A stretch of 64,000 nt of DNA from assembly GCA_028703945.1 (NCBI GenBank), contig JAQVLW010000004.1:1-64000 (forward strand), read 5' to 3'. Under the pieces are notes generated by a model that was not told the DNA's origin, did not search any database, and was given only the letters and a program-made list of their open reading frames with translations. The DNA is from Aliarcobacter sp. (GTDB taxonomy: Bacteria; Campylobacterota; Campylobacteria; Campylobacterales; Arcobacteraceae). Shown piece after piece: positions 1-7,888 of this stretch. The translations under genes were made by a program, and so were the position numbers. Each line of letters starts with the position of its first letter. The stretch's first letter is position 1.

Positions 1-587
1 ATAGAGCTCATTTTGACAAATACAAAGTTTTAGGAATAAATCTTATGTCAAGTCCTGGAAGTGGAAAAACTACACTTTTAGAAAATCTAGCTGATATGGT
101 TGATTTCAAATTTGCTGTTGTTGAAGGAGATTTAGAAACTTCAAGGGATGCAGATAGATTAAAAGCAAAAGGAATAAATGCAGTTCAAATACAAACAGGA
201 AGCGCTTGTCATCTTGATGCATTTATGGTTCATAAAGGTTTACATGATATAAAACTTGCTGATATTGATGTTTGTTTTGTGGAAAATGTGGGAAATCTTG
301 TATGTCCTGCTTCTTATGATGTTGGAACTCATTTAAATATTGTTTTAGTTTCAGTTCCTGAGGGCGAGGATAAAATAGTTAAATATCCAGTTATGTTTCG
401 AACAGCTGATTTAATTCTTATTACAAAAACAGATTTACTTCCTTATTTTGATTATGATATTGAAAAAGAGAAGATGGAAGCTAGAAAACTAAAACCAAAT
501 GTAGATATTTTAGAAGTAAATGTAAAAGATAAACAATCTCTTCAAAATGTAATTGATTGGATTAATTTCAAAAGAAAGATGAGATAA
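1..587 (+). CDS. hypB: Hydrogenase nickel incorporation protein HypB (5' end outside window)
   Basis: SIMIBI-class GTPase that delivers Ni to the [NiFe]-hydrogenase large subunit together with HypA. The reading frame is open from the window edge (residues RAHFDKYKVLGINL precede the track's Met), so the ORF-track start at 45 is internal and the gene continues upstream. P-loop SSPGSGKTTLLE is visible near the start, followed by a GDLET switch motif, an IQTGSACHLDA segment carrying the Cys-His metal site, a VENVGNLVCP motif, and TKTDLLP for guanine recognition. It ends 4 nt before hypC and is the first visible gene of a hyp operon. Identification is secure; only the N-terminus is missing. Confidence 0.96.
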   Translation, partial: RAHFDKYKVLGINLMSSPGSGKTTLLENLADMVDFKFAVVEGDLETSRDADRLKAKGINAVQIQTGSACHLDAFMVHKGLHDIKLADIDVCFVENVGNLVCPASYDVGTHLNIVLVSVPEGEDKIVKYPVMFRTADLILITKTDLLPYFDYDIEKEKMEARKLKPNVDILEVNVKDKQSLQNVIDWINFKRKMR

Positions 588-591
588 AAAT

Positions 592-873
592 ATGTGTTTA
601 TCAATACCTTCAAAAATAAAAAGTATAGACCCTGTTATGAACACTTGTGTTGTTGATACTATGGGAGTTGAAAGAAGTGCTAGTTTAGATTTAATAGATC
701 AAGATGTAGTAGTTGGAGATTATGTTTTAATTCATATTGGATTTGCTATGAATAAAATAGATGAAGAGGATGCTTTAGAGTCATTAAAAGTATATAGAGA
801 AATCATAGAAAAAATGGAAGAACAAGATAGATTAGATGCCATTTTAGAATCTGAAAATTGCCCAAATAGATAA
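592..873 (+). CDS. hypC: Hydrogenase maturation chaperone HypC
   Basis: Small OB-fold chaperone that, with HypD, carries the Fe(CN)2CO unit to the apo-hydrogenase large subunit. It begins MCLSIPSKI; the Cys immediately after the initiator Met is the conserved iron-binding residue of the family. At 93 aa it is the expected size, with an acidic, glutamate-rich C-terminal tail. It lies between hypB (4-nt gap) and hypD (1-nt gap), so it is almost certainly co-translated with them. Confidence 0.95.
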   Translation: MCLSIPSKIKSIDPVMNTCVVDTMGVERSASLDLIDQDVVVGDYVLIHIGFAMNKIDEEDALESLKVYREIIEKMEEQDRLDAILESENCPNR

Positions 874-874
874 T

Positions 875-2023
875 ATGATGGAAAAAGAACTACAACTAAA
901 AGATTTATATGATGGTTTTAGAGATGCAAAAACTATCAAAGCTTATCAAAAAATTATAGAAGAAGATGCAAAAAAACTAGGTCGAGATATAAATATAATG
1001 GAAGTTTGTGGAGGGCATACACATACTATTATGAAATACGGTCTTCCTCAACTTCTTCCTTCAAATATCAAGTTTATTCATGGTCCTGGTTGTCCTGTTT
1101 GTATTATGCCAAAAGAGAGAATTGACCATGCGTATATTCTTAGTTTACAAGAAAATGTAATTTTAGTAACCTTAGGAGATATGATAAAAGTTCCAGGAAG
1201 TCGTGGAAGTTTACAAGATGTAAGGGCAAAAGGTGCTGATGTAAGATTTGTTTATTCGCCACTTGATTGTATAAAAATAGCAAATGAAAATCCTTCTAAA
1301 AGAGTAATATTTTTTGCCATTGGATTTGAAACAACAACACCAATGACAGCTGCACTTTTACAAGCAGTTATAAAACAAGATATAAAAAACATAGCCTTTC
1401 ATATAAATCATGTAACAGTTCCTGAGGTTATGCGAGAGTTGATTGATAGTAGAGATGAACATGTAGATTCTTATAATAATAGAATTGATGCTTTTTTAGG
1501 ACCTTCTCATGTAAGTGTTATTAGTGGAAGTAAGATTTATGAAGAGTTTCCCAAAGATTATAAAAGACCTGTTGTAGTTTCTGGATTTGAACCTGTTGAT
1601 GTAATGCAAGCAATTTCTATGATAATAAAACAATTTATAGAAAATAGATGTGAACTTGAAATAGAGTATAAAAGATTGGTTTCTTATGATGGAAATATAA
1701 AAGCACAAGAGTTAATGAATAAATATTTTACAAAATGTATGTTTAAATGGAGAGGTTTAGGAAATATCCCAAAAAGTGGACTTGAACTAAAAGATGAATA
1801 TGCAAAATACAATGCAAAAGTAATTTATAAAGAGGTACTTCCACTTGAAGAAATAGAAGATCATAAACTTTGTATTTGTGGAGATATTTTAAGAGGAATA
1901 GCAAATCCGCCTGATTGTACGATTTTTGGAAATGCCTGTAAACCAACAAAACCAGTTGGTTCTTGTATGGTAAGTAGTGAAGGTGCTTGTAGTGCTTATT
2001 ACAAATATGGGAATTTGATATAA
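875..2023 (+). CDS. hypD: Hydrogenase maturation protein HypD
   Basis: Iron-sulfur scaffold on which the Fe(CN)2CO moiety is assembled with HypC. Family motifs are intact: CGGHTHT near residue 45 (putative iron ligand), GPGCPVCI with Cys at about 73 and 76, and the C-terminal cysteine set of the [4Fe-4S] cluster in CICGDILRG, NPPDC and GNACKP segments. At 382 aa it is of normal length. The start is ATGATG, and either Met is possible. It follows hypC by 1 nt. A 65-nt gap with a short tandem repeat separates it from hypE. Confidence 0.96.
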   Translation: MMEKELQLKDLYDGFRDAKTIKAYQKIIEEDAKKLGRDINIMEVCGGHTHTIMKYGLPQLLPSNIKFIHGPGCPVCIMPKERIDHAYILSLQENVILVTLGDMIKVPGSRGSLQDVRAKGADVRFVYSPLDCIKIANENPSKRVIFFAIGFETTTPMTAALLQAVIKQDIKNIAFHINHVTVPEVMRELIDSRDEHVDSYNNRIDAFLGPSHVSVISGSKIYEEFPKDYKRPVVVSGFEPVDVMQAISMIIKQFIENRCELEIEYKRLVSYDGNIKAQELMNKYFTKCMFKWRGLGNIPKSGLELKDEYAKYNAKVIYKEVLPLEEIEDHKLCICGDILRGIANPPDCTIFGNACKPTKPVGSCMVSSEGACSAYYKYGNLI

Positions 2024-2045
2024 AGACAACTAAGAATACAAATAA

Positions 2046-2075
2046 GTAAAAAATATAGTAAAAAATATAGTAAAA
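2046..2075 (+). repeat. 12-bp tandem repeat between hypD and hypE
   Basis: The unit GTAAAAAATATA occurs twice in tandem, followed by a partial third copy (GTAAAA). It ends about 14 nt before the hypE start. It may alter mRNA structure or hypD-hypE spacing, but it could be simple AT-rich drift. Confidence 0.6.
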
Positions 2076-2088
2076 GCAGAGAAAACAA

Positions 2089-3087
2089 ATGAGTAAAACA
2101 ATAACACTAGCACATGGAAACGGTGGAGCTGAAAACAATGAACTTATAACTAAAGTTTTTTATAAAGCTTTCAAAAATGACATACTAAGTAAGAGTGAAG
2201 ACGCAGCAGTTATTCAAAATGGTACTTTAGCTTTTAGTACAGATTCCTTTACAGTTAGTCCTTTGTTTTTTAATGGAGCAAATATTGGAAAACTAGCTGT
2301 TTGTGGAACTTGTAATGACTTAGCTATGATGGGAGCCAAACCAAAATATCTTACTTGTTCTGTAATCATAGAAGAAGGTTTTGAAATACGAGAGCTTGAA
2401 AAGATTGTAAAAAGTATGAAAGAGGAACTTGAAGTAAATGGAGCAATTATAGTAAGTGGAGATACAAAGGTCGTGCCACGTGGTGCTGTTGATAAGATTT
2501 TTATAAATACTACAGGAATTGGAGAAATATTATATAAAGGTATAAGTTCAAATAATATCACTGAAAATGACCTGATACTTGTAAGCCGTGATATTGGAGC
2601 TCATGGAGCTACTATTTTTGCAGCACGAGAAGGAATGGATTTAGAAACATCTCTTAAAAGTGATTGTGCTTCATTGTATCCACAAGTAAAAGCTTTGATT
2701 GATTCAGGTATTAAGATTACTGCATTAAGAGATGCCACAAGAGGTGGAGTTAGTGCTGTTTTAAATGAATGGGCAAAACAATCTGACATTTGTATAGAAA
2801 TAGAAGAAGAAAAAATCCCTATTTGTGATGAGGTAAAAGGTATTTGTGAAATTCTAGGTTTTGAAGCTATGAGTTTAGCAAATGAAGGTACTTTTGTTCT
2901 TGCAATTCCAAATGAAGATGCTTTGAAAGCATTAGAAGTTTTACAAACATTTGAGTATTCAAAAACAGCTTCAATTATAGGAAAAGTAACACAACAATAC
3001 GAACAAAGAGTAATACTAAATAGCCAATGGGGAACTAAAAGATTTTTAGATGTTCCAACTGGTGAATTATTACCAAGAATATGTTAA
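2089..3087 (+). CDS. hypE: Carbamoyl-dehydrating HypE (cyanide ligand synthesis)
   Basis: PurM/SelD-like ATPase that dehydrates the S-carbamoyl group placed on its C-terminal Cys by HypF, giving thiocyanate and then the CN ligands of the active site. It shows the N-terminal glycine-rich HGNGGAE motif, an internal SGDTKVVPRG ATP-binding segment, DATRGGVS, and the diagnostic C-terminus PRIC, whose last residue is the modified cysteine. At 332 aa it is full length. hypF, its partner, is not in the window and must lie elsewhere if the pathway is complete. The gene is followed 11 nt later by hypX. Confidence 0.96.
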   Translation: MSKTITLAHGNGGAENNELITKVFYKAFKNDILSKSEDAAVIQNGTLAFSTDSFTVSPLFFNGANIGKLAVCGTCNDLAMMGAKPKYLTCSVIIEEGFEIRELEKIVKSMKEELEVNGAIIVSGDTKVVPRGAVDKIFINTTGIGEILYKGISSNNITENDLILVSRDIGAHGATIFAAREGMDLETSLKSDCASLYPQVKALIDSGIKITALRDATRGGVSAVLNEWAKQSDICIEIEEEKIPICDEVKGICEILGFEAMSLANEGTFVLAIPNEDALKALEVLQTFEYSKTASIIGKVTQQYEQRVILNSQWGTKRFLDVPTGELLPRIC

Positions 3088-3098
3088 TAAAGTAATCT

Positions 3099-4748
3099 AT
3101 GAAAATACTTTTAATTATCTCATCATTTAATAGTTTGTCTCAAAGTGTCTATTGTAAACTTAAAGAGTTAGAGTATGAAGTTTATATAAAATTTGCCATA
3201 TCAAAAGAGTTGATGATAGAAGCAGTTAATGAAATAAATCCAGATATTGTTTTTTCTCCTTTTTTAAAACAGTTTATTCCAAATGAGATTTTTGAAAACT
3301 ATCCAACTTTTGTTCTTCATCCAGGAATTATAGGAGATAGAGGTCATCATTCGCTGGACAATGCTATAAATGATGAGTTAAAAGAATGGGGAGTTGTAAT
3401 ACTAAAAGCAAATGAAGTTTTAGATGGTGGAGATATATATGCAAAAGAAACTTTTCCTATGAGAAAAACTACTAAAGCATCGCTATATAGAAATGAAGTA
3501 ACTCTTGCAACTCTAAAAGCTATGGAAGAGTTTTTAAAGAACTATCAAGATAAAAATTTTACGCCAATAAAACAAATTCTAAATCCAATACATAAAAATT
3601 TAAGCCAAGAAAATAGAAAAATAGATTGGCAAAAAGATAATACGGAGCAAATATTAAAAAAAATAAATATGTCAGATTCATATCCTGGGGTATTAGATGA
3701 AATTTTAGGAGTAAAGTGTTATTTATTTAGTGCTTTTATTGAAGATACTTTAAAAGGCAAAGCAAAAGAAATATTAGCAAAAAGAGATGGAGCTATTTGT
3801 TTAGGAACTATTGATGGCTCTATTTGGATATCTCAGATTCAAGAACTAAGCTCTTTTAAACTTCCTGCTACTTATGTACTAAAAGATAAGATAAAAGGAA
3901 TAGAAGAAAAAAGAATTCCTTTGGTAATTGAAGATGATAGAAAAAGCTTTTATGAGTTAAGAGTAAACAGACAAGATGAAATTGCTTATTTGTACTTTAA
4001 TTTTCATAATGGCGCTATGACATCAGCTCAATGTATAAAACTAAAATACGCAATTGAATATTTAAAAGAAGAGTGTAAAGTTTTGGTTTTGATGGGCGGC
4101 GATGACTTCTTTTCAAATGGCATACACTTAAATATTCTTGAAGATAGTAAAAAGCAGGGTGAAGATGGTTGGAGCAATATAAACGCTATGAATGAAGCTG
4201 TAAAAGCAGTATTAGAATGTGATGAGATTATAACAGTTGCTTCATTTGCTAAAAACTCAGGAGCTGGTGGAGTTTTTTTAGGTCTTGCTTGTGATTTTGC
4301 TATTTCAAAAGAGGGTGTTATTTTTAATCCACATTATAAAACTATGGGTTTAAGTGGAAGTGAATATCACACTTACTCTTTACCAAAAAGAGTGGGAGTT
4401 CAAAAAGCAGAAGAGTTACTAAAAAATTGCTTACCTATAAATTCAAACTATGCAAAAAAGATAAATATGATTGATGAGGTATTTTCTTGCGATGAATATG
4501 AATCAAAATTAGAAGAGTTTTGTCAAAACTTGCTTAATGATGATTTTTATGAGGATTTTATAGATAAGAAAAAAGATGAGTTAGAAGAAAATTTTTCATA
4601 TATGCAAGAATGCAAAGAAAAAGAACTTCAAATTATGTATGATGAATTTTGGGAAGAATCAAGTTCTTTTCATTCTTTGCGATATGATTTTGTACATAAA
4701 ATAAAACCATTAAATACACCAAAAAGATTAAAGGATATAAATGCATGA
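3099..4748 (+). CDS. hypX: HypX/HoxX-type hydrogenase maturation protein (CO ligand synthesis)
   Basis: Two-domain protein of 549 aa. The N-terminal part (about 1-180) is formyltransferase-like, with HPGIIGDRGHHSLDNAI corresponding to the formyl-THF hydrolase motif. The C-terminal part (about 290-480) is enoyl-CoA hydratase/crotonase-like (MGGDDFFSNGIHLN, SGAGGVFLGLACD). In this family the first domain moves a formyl group from formyl-THF to CoA and the second decarbonylates formyl-CoA to CO, supplying the hydrogenase CO ligand under oxic conditions. The assignment is supported by its place between hypE and hypA; it overlaps hypA by 8 nt. Confidence 0.93.
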   Translation: MKILLIISSFNSLSQSVYCKLKELEYEVYIKFAISKELMIEAVNEINPDIVFSPFLKQFIPNEIFENYPTFVLHPGIIGDRGHHSLDNAINDELKEWGVVILKANEVLDGGDIYAKETFPMRKTTKASLYRNEVTLATLKAMEEFLKNYQDKNFTPIKQILNPIHKNLSQENRKIDWQKDNTEQILKKINMSDSYPGVLDEILGVKCYLFSAFIEDTLKGKAKEILAKRDGAICLGTIDGSIWISQIQELSSFKLPATYVLKDKIKGIEEKRIPLVIEDDRKSFYELRVNRQDEIAYLYFNFHNGAMTSAQCIKLKYAIEYLKEECKVLVLMGGDDFFSNGIHLNILEDSKKQGEDGWSNINAMNEAVKAVLECDEIITVASFAKNSGAGGVFLGLACDFAISKEGVIFNPHYKTMGLSGSEYHTYSLPKRVGVQKAEELLKNCLPINSNYAKKINMIDEVFSCDEYESKLEEFCQNLLNDDFYEDFIDKKKDELEENFSYMQECKEKELQIMYDEFWEESSSFHSLRYDFVHKIKPLNTPKRLKDINA

Positions 4749-5082
4749 ATATTCAATAGTTCAATCATTACTAGAAAGTTGTGAAGAACATGCCAAAACA
4801 AATAATGCAAAAGAAGTTACGAAAGTTGTTGTAAAAATTGGAGTTTTAAGTGGAGTTGAACCTGCATTACTTCAAACTGCCTTTGATACTTTTAAAGAAA
4901 AAACCGTCTGTCATAATGCTTTGTTTATTATAAATGTTCAAAAAATAGTCATTGAATGTTTTGAATGTAATACAATTTCAACTTTGGAAAAACATGAGTT
5001 TTGTTGTCCAAAATGTGAAAGTGTAAATATAAAAGTAACAGATGGTGAAGATATGTATCTTATGAGTTTAGAATTGGAATAA
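4741..5082 (+). CDS. hypA: Hydrogenase/urease nickel chaperone HypA
   Basis: Nickel chaperone that works with HypB. The N-terminus MHEYSIVQ contains the conserved MHE Ni-binding motif (His2). A zinc-ribbon with two Cys pairs is visible (CFEC near residue 74 and CPKC near 91). Length 113 aa is typical. Its start overlaps the end of hypX by 8 nt, indicating translational coupling. It is the last gene of the operon; the next gene begins about 90 nt downstream with no obvious strong terminator between. Confidence 0.95.
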   Translation: MHEYSIVQSLLESCEEHAKTNNAKEVTKVVVKIGVLSGVEPALLQTAFDTFKEKTVCHNALFIINVQKIVIECFECNTISTLEKHEFCCPKCESVNIKVTDGEDMYLMSLELE

Positions 5083-5174
5083 AAATTATTTATTAAAAAA
5101 TAGACTTAAAAGTACGCATTTTCTCTAAACTTATGATATTATTTTTCATATATAAGCTAGTTCAAGGCTTTCAG

Positions 5175-6509
5175 ATGAAAAAAATAACTTTGGAAAGATT
5201 ACTTTATAAAAATTATTTGAAAACATCACTTGTATCAATATTTTTGATTGAGTTGTTTTTGGTATTTTTTTATTTTATAATTCATAAAAACATGATAAAT
5301 AAAAGTTCTGAATTTTTATTAAATAATGTTGAAAATTCAATCTCTTTAATTATTGGAAATCATTCTGAAATTATAAAAGAAGAGCCTATAAAAAGCCAAC
5401 CTTTAGACCATATACTTAAGTATTTTATTAAAATGAAATTACCATATGATGCAAAACTTCTTATTGTTGATAGTCGAGGAGAAATGTTATATATTGATGA
5501 AAATTTAAAAGAATTATTAAATATTCCTACTGATAAACTAAATATTCTAAATCATCAAAATCTAAAAATAGTGAATTATTTTAAAGAGATTATGAAAGAA
5601 AAAAATCGTAATAAAATAGTCCTAAATGAAAAAAATTATCTTTTATTTTCAAGAAAAATTCATATAAATTCTTTATATGTTGTAGCTTTTATTGAAGAAG
5701 ATAATATTATAAATAAAATTAATGACTTACAAAAGTATAACGATAAGTTAGCTTATATGGTTATCTCTTCCGTATTGATTTTTTATATTATGTTTTTCTT
5801 TTATCTATCTTTTAAAGCAAAAGAGTTTGTAGATAAAATAAATGCACCTTTATTAAATATAGTAGAAGTCACAAAAAATTTAGGAATAAAAAAAGACATA
5901 AAAAATCTTGAATCTTGTGGAATCTTTGAAATAGATAGATTAAGCACAAATTTTAATAATATGATGGTTGAATTAGATACAAGAACAAATAAACTTGTTT
6001 TGGAAGAAACAAAAAGAGTATATCAAGAAAAATTAGCAAATACAGACCCATTAACAGGTGCATATAATAGAAGATATTTAAATGAATTTTCTTTTGAATA
6101 TTTAAAAATAGTAAAAAGAGAAAATAAAGATTTATCTTTATTATTACTTGATTTGGATGATTTTAAAAAGATTAATGATACTTTTGGACATGAAATTGGT
6201 GATATGGTAATAAAAAAAGTAGTTGAAATATCAAAAAATAGCATAAGAGAAAGTGACTTGATTATTCGATTTGGAGGAGATGAATTTATAATTTTATTAC
6301 CAAATACAAACATTCAAAGTGCAAGAGTAGTTGCAAATAAGATTATCAATAAAATAAATGAATATAACCAAAATGATAAATTTCATTTTTCTGTAAGTAT
6401 TGGAAGTGCTCATTATCAAATTAACGATGATTCAATAGATAATATAATTTTAAGGGCAGATGAATCTTTATACGAAGCAAAAAAAATAGGTAAAAATTGT
6501 GTGGTTTAA
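5175..6509 (+). CDS. Membrane-bound diguanylate cyclase (GGDEF)
   Basis: Likely makes cyclic di-GMP from two GTP at the inner membrane. I prefer the ATG at 5175 (MKKITLERLL, with AAGG 7 nt upstream) over the track start at 5133, which has no ribosome site. It has two membrane segments (about residues 17-37 and 192-212) enclosing a periplasmic or extracytoplasmic sensor region, then a short HAMP-like linker, and a C-terminal GGDEF domain with DPLTGAYNRR and an intact RFGGDEF active site. An RESD sequence five residues before GGDEF matches the product-inhibition I-site (RxxD). No EAL domain is present. The signal sensed is unknown. Confidence 0.9.
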   Translation: MKKITLERLLYKNYLKTSLVSIFLIELFLVFFYFIIHKNMINKSSEFLLNNVENSISLIIGNHSEIIKEEPIKSQPLDHILKYFIKMKLPYDAKLLIVDSRGEMLYIDENLKELLNIPTDKLNILNHQNLKIVNYFKEIMKEKNRNKIVLNEKNYLLFSRKIHINSLYVVAFIEEDNIINKINDLQKYNDKLAYMVISSVLIFYIMFFFYLSFKAKEFVDKINAPLLNIVEVTKNLGIKKDIKNLESCGIFEIDRLSTNFNNMMVELDTRTNKLVLEETKRVYQEKLANTDPLTGAYNRRYLNEFSFEYLKIVKRENKDLSLLLLDLDDFKKINDTFGHEIGDMVIKKVVEISKNSIRESDLIIRFGGDEFIILLPNTNIQSARVVANKIINKINEYNQNDKFHFSVSIGSAHYQINDDSIDNIILRADESLYEAKKIGKNCVV

Positions 6510-6589
6510 AAAAAAATAATAATTATTCATTTATTGATTGTTAACCAATCTTTACTAAAATAATAAGATATACAAAGAGGAAATATAAT

Positions 6590-7000
6590 ATGTTATTAAT
6601 GAAATTACAATCAAAAGAGAAATTTTCTTTTTTACAATTGGCTCACTATCTAGCACGAATTGACAATAAATATGGACAAAAAGAAGAAGAAATTATTTTA
6701 GAATATTGTACTGAAATGGGAATTGAGAATTTAGATAATTTTGATTTTGATAACTTTAGTTTAGAAAAAATATTAAATGATTTTAAATCAGAAACAAGTA
6801 AAAAAATTGTTATTTTAGAATTGATGATTTTAATTCATATTGACCACTCTTTTAATTTAAATGAAAAAATATTAATACAAAAAATTTCAGATAGTTTTGG
6901 AATAGATATATCTGATGTAAATGATTATTCTCAATGGGGAAAATCAGTCGCTATGTTATATGAAGTTGCTAAAATATTTATAAATGAAAAGAATATATGA
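6590..7000 (+). CDS. Small acidic helical protein, possibly TerB-like
   Basis: A 136-aa soluble, mainly helical protein preceded by a good ribosome site (AGAGGAAATATAAT before ATG). The sequence pattern is two blocks of FxxLAHYLARID and ILELMILIHIDHSF followed by N/K-rich loops. That resembles the paired helix-acidic layout of TerB-like domains, but I cannot confirm membership. It begins a run of small genes leading to priA. Function unknown. Confidence 0.6.
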   Translation: MLLMKLQSKEKFSFLQLAHYLARIDNKYGQKEEEIILEYCTEMGIENLDNFDFDNFSLEKILNDFKSETSKKIVILELMILIHIDHSFNLNEKILIQKISDSFGIDISDVNDYSQWGKSVAMLYEVAKIFINEKNI

Positions 7001-7052
7001 CAATATACATAATTTAAATTCTAATACTAGGAATTTTAGATAAAATAACTAC

Positions 7053-7253
7053 ATGGAAATAATAGAAACACTAAATAGTAAAATTGATAAATTAATTCAC
7101 GATTATGATAAATTAAGATTAGAAAATCTAGCACTTCAACAAGAATTAGATTCTATGAAAAATGAAAATGATGAACTAATAAGAAATAATCAAGATATGT
7201 TTCTACGAATAGATAGTACATTAACATTAATAAAGGCACGAAATCGTGAATAA
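7053..7253 (+). CDS. Short coiled-coil protein, ZapB-like
   Basis: A 66-aa protein that is almost entirely one coiled coil (regular Leu/Ile heptads, e.g. KLRLENLALQQELDSM, and many Glu/Asn/Lys). This is the architecture of ZapB-type FtsZ-ring organisers. The next gene, overlapping by 8 nt, resembles ZapA, which strengthens the guess. It is not homology that I can prove from sequence alone; other short coiled-coil proteins look the same. Confidence 0.65.
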   Translation: MEIIETLNSKIDKLIHDYDKLRLENLALQQELDSMKNENDELIRNNQDMFLRIDSTLTLIKARNRE

Positions 7254-7455
7254 AGAGGTTACTTTTCATATAAATAATATGGCATATACTATAAATGTTG
7301 ATGAAACTATATATAAAGAGCTTTCTAAATATTTAAATTTAGAAAAGAACAATGATACTAGAGATTTACTAGCAGCTTACATACGATTATCTCAAGAATA
7401 TAATATTTTTAAAAAAGATATTGAAGATATAACAACCAAACTTTCAAGGTTTTAA
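7246..7455 (+). CDS. Small ZapA-like protein
   Basis: A 69-aa protein with a short beta-rich start (VTFHINNMAYTINVDE) followed by helices, the arrangement of the ZapA N-terminal domain, but shorter than typical ZapA (about 100 aa). It overlaps the coiled-coil gene by 8 nt. Its stop TTT-TAA lies inside the apparent translation start region of the pilin-like gene, with AAGG just before. So it either supplies the ribosome site for the next gene or could frameshift into it. The cell-division role is inference. Confidence 0.6.
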   Translation: MNKEVTFHINNMAYTINVDETIYKELSKYLNLEKNNDTRDLLAAYIRLSQEYNIFKKDIEDITTKLSRF

Positions 7456-7456
7456 A

Positions 7457-7888
7457 ATCAAAGGTTTTTCACTACTAGAAATTATAATTGCTATAATTTT
7501 AATAGCTATTATTACCTCTTTTGCAATTCCTAAATTTACAAATATAAATTACAATACAAATATTTCTACTTTAAAATCTCAATTAGCTTTAATTCAAAAT
7601 GGAATTGTAAAATATAAAAATAGAAATATTTTACTTTCAAATAATGAAGAACTAATCATTTTAGATGATGTTACACAAAATAGTAGTGGTGAAAAACTTT
7701 TTTCCAAAGTAATAGAATTTTCAATAGTTTCAACAAATAATACAAAAAGAGAATCTGGAATGTGGGCAAAAATGGCTAATAATTCTTATGCATTTTATCT
7801 TCTGCGGGATAAAAGTGCTCTGTTTTCATTTGAAAATGGAATATTTTTATGTAAAAGTAATGAAGAATTATGTAGAGAGATTGAATAA
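7457..7888 (+). CDS. Type IV prepilin-like (pseudopilin) protein with non-canonical start
   Basis: This ORF is absent from the track because it has no ATG/GTG/TTG start. The frame gives KIKGFSLLEIIIAIILIAII: a short basic leader ending in Gly, then FSLLE with the +5 Glu and a hydrophobic helix, the class-III prepilin signal cut and methylated by prepilin peptidase. About 143 aa; the rest is a globular minor-pilin/pseudopilin domain with two Cys near the end. If ATC at 7457 is the start, the leader is MKG and AAGG lies 7 nt upstream. A +1 slip at TTT-TAA of the preceding gene is the alternative. Its TAA overlaps the priA start (TAATG). A recent ATG-to-ATC change making it a pseudogene cannot be excluded. 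Confidence 0.72.
   Translation: MKGFSLLEIIIAIILIAIITSFAIPKFTNINYNTNISTLKSQLALIQNGIVKYKNRNILLSNNEELIILDDVTQNSSGEKLFSKVIEFSIVSTNNTKRESGMWAKMANNSYAFYLLRDKSALFSFENGIFLCKSNEELCREIE

Noticed and set aside
1743-2138. Minus-strand ORF of 131 aa rich in Phe/Leu/Tyr/Cys
   Set aside because: It lies opposite hypD and hypE, has low-complexity hydrophobic composition, and mirrors AT-rich codons of the real genes.
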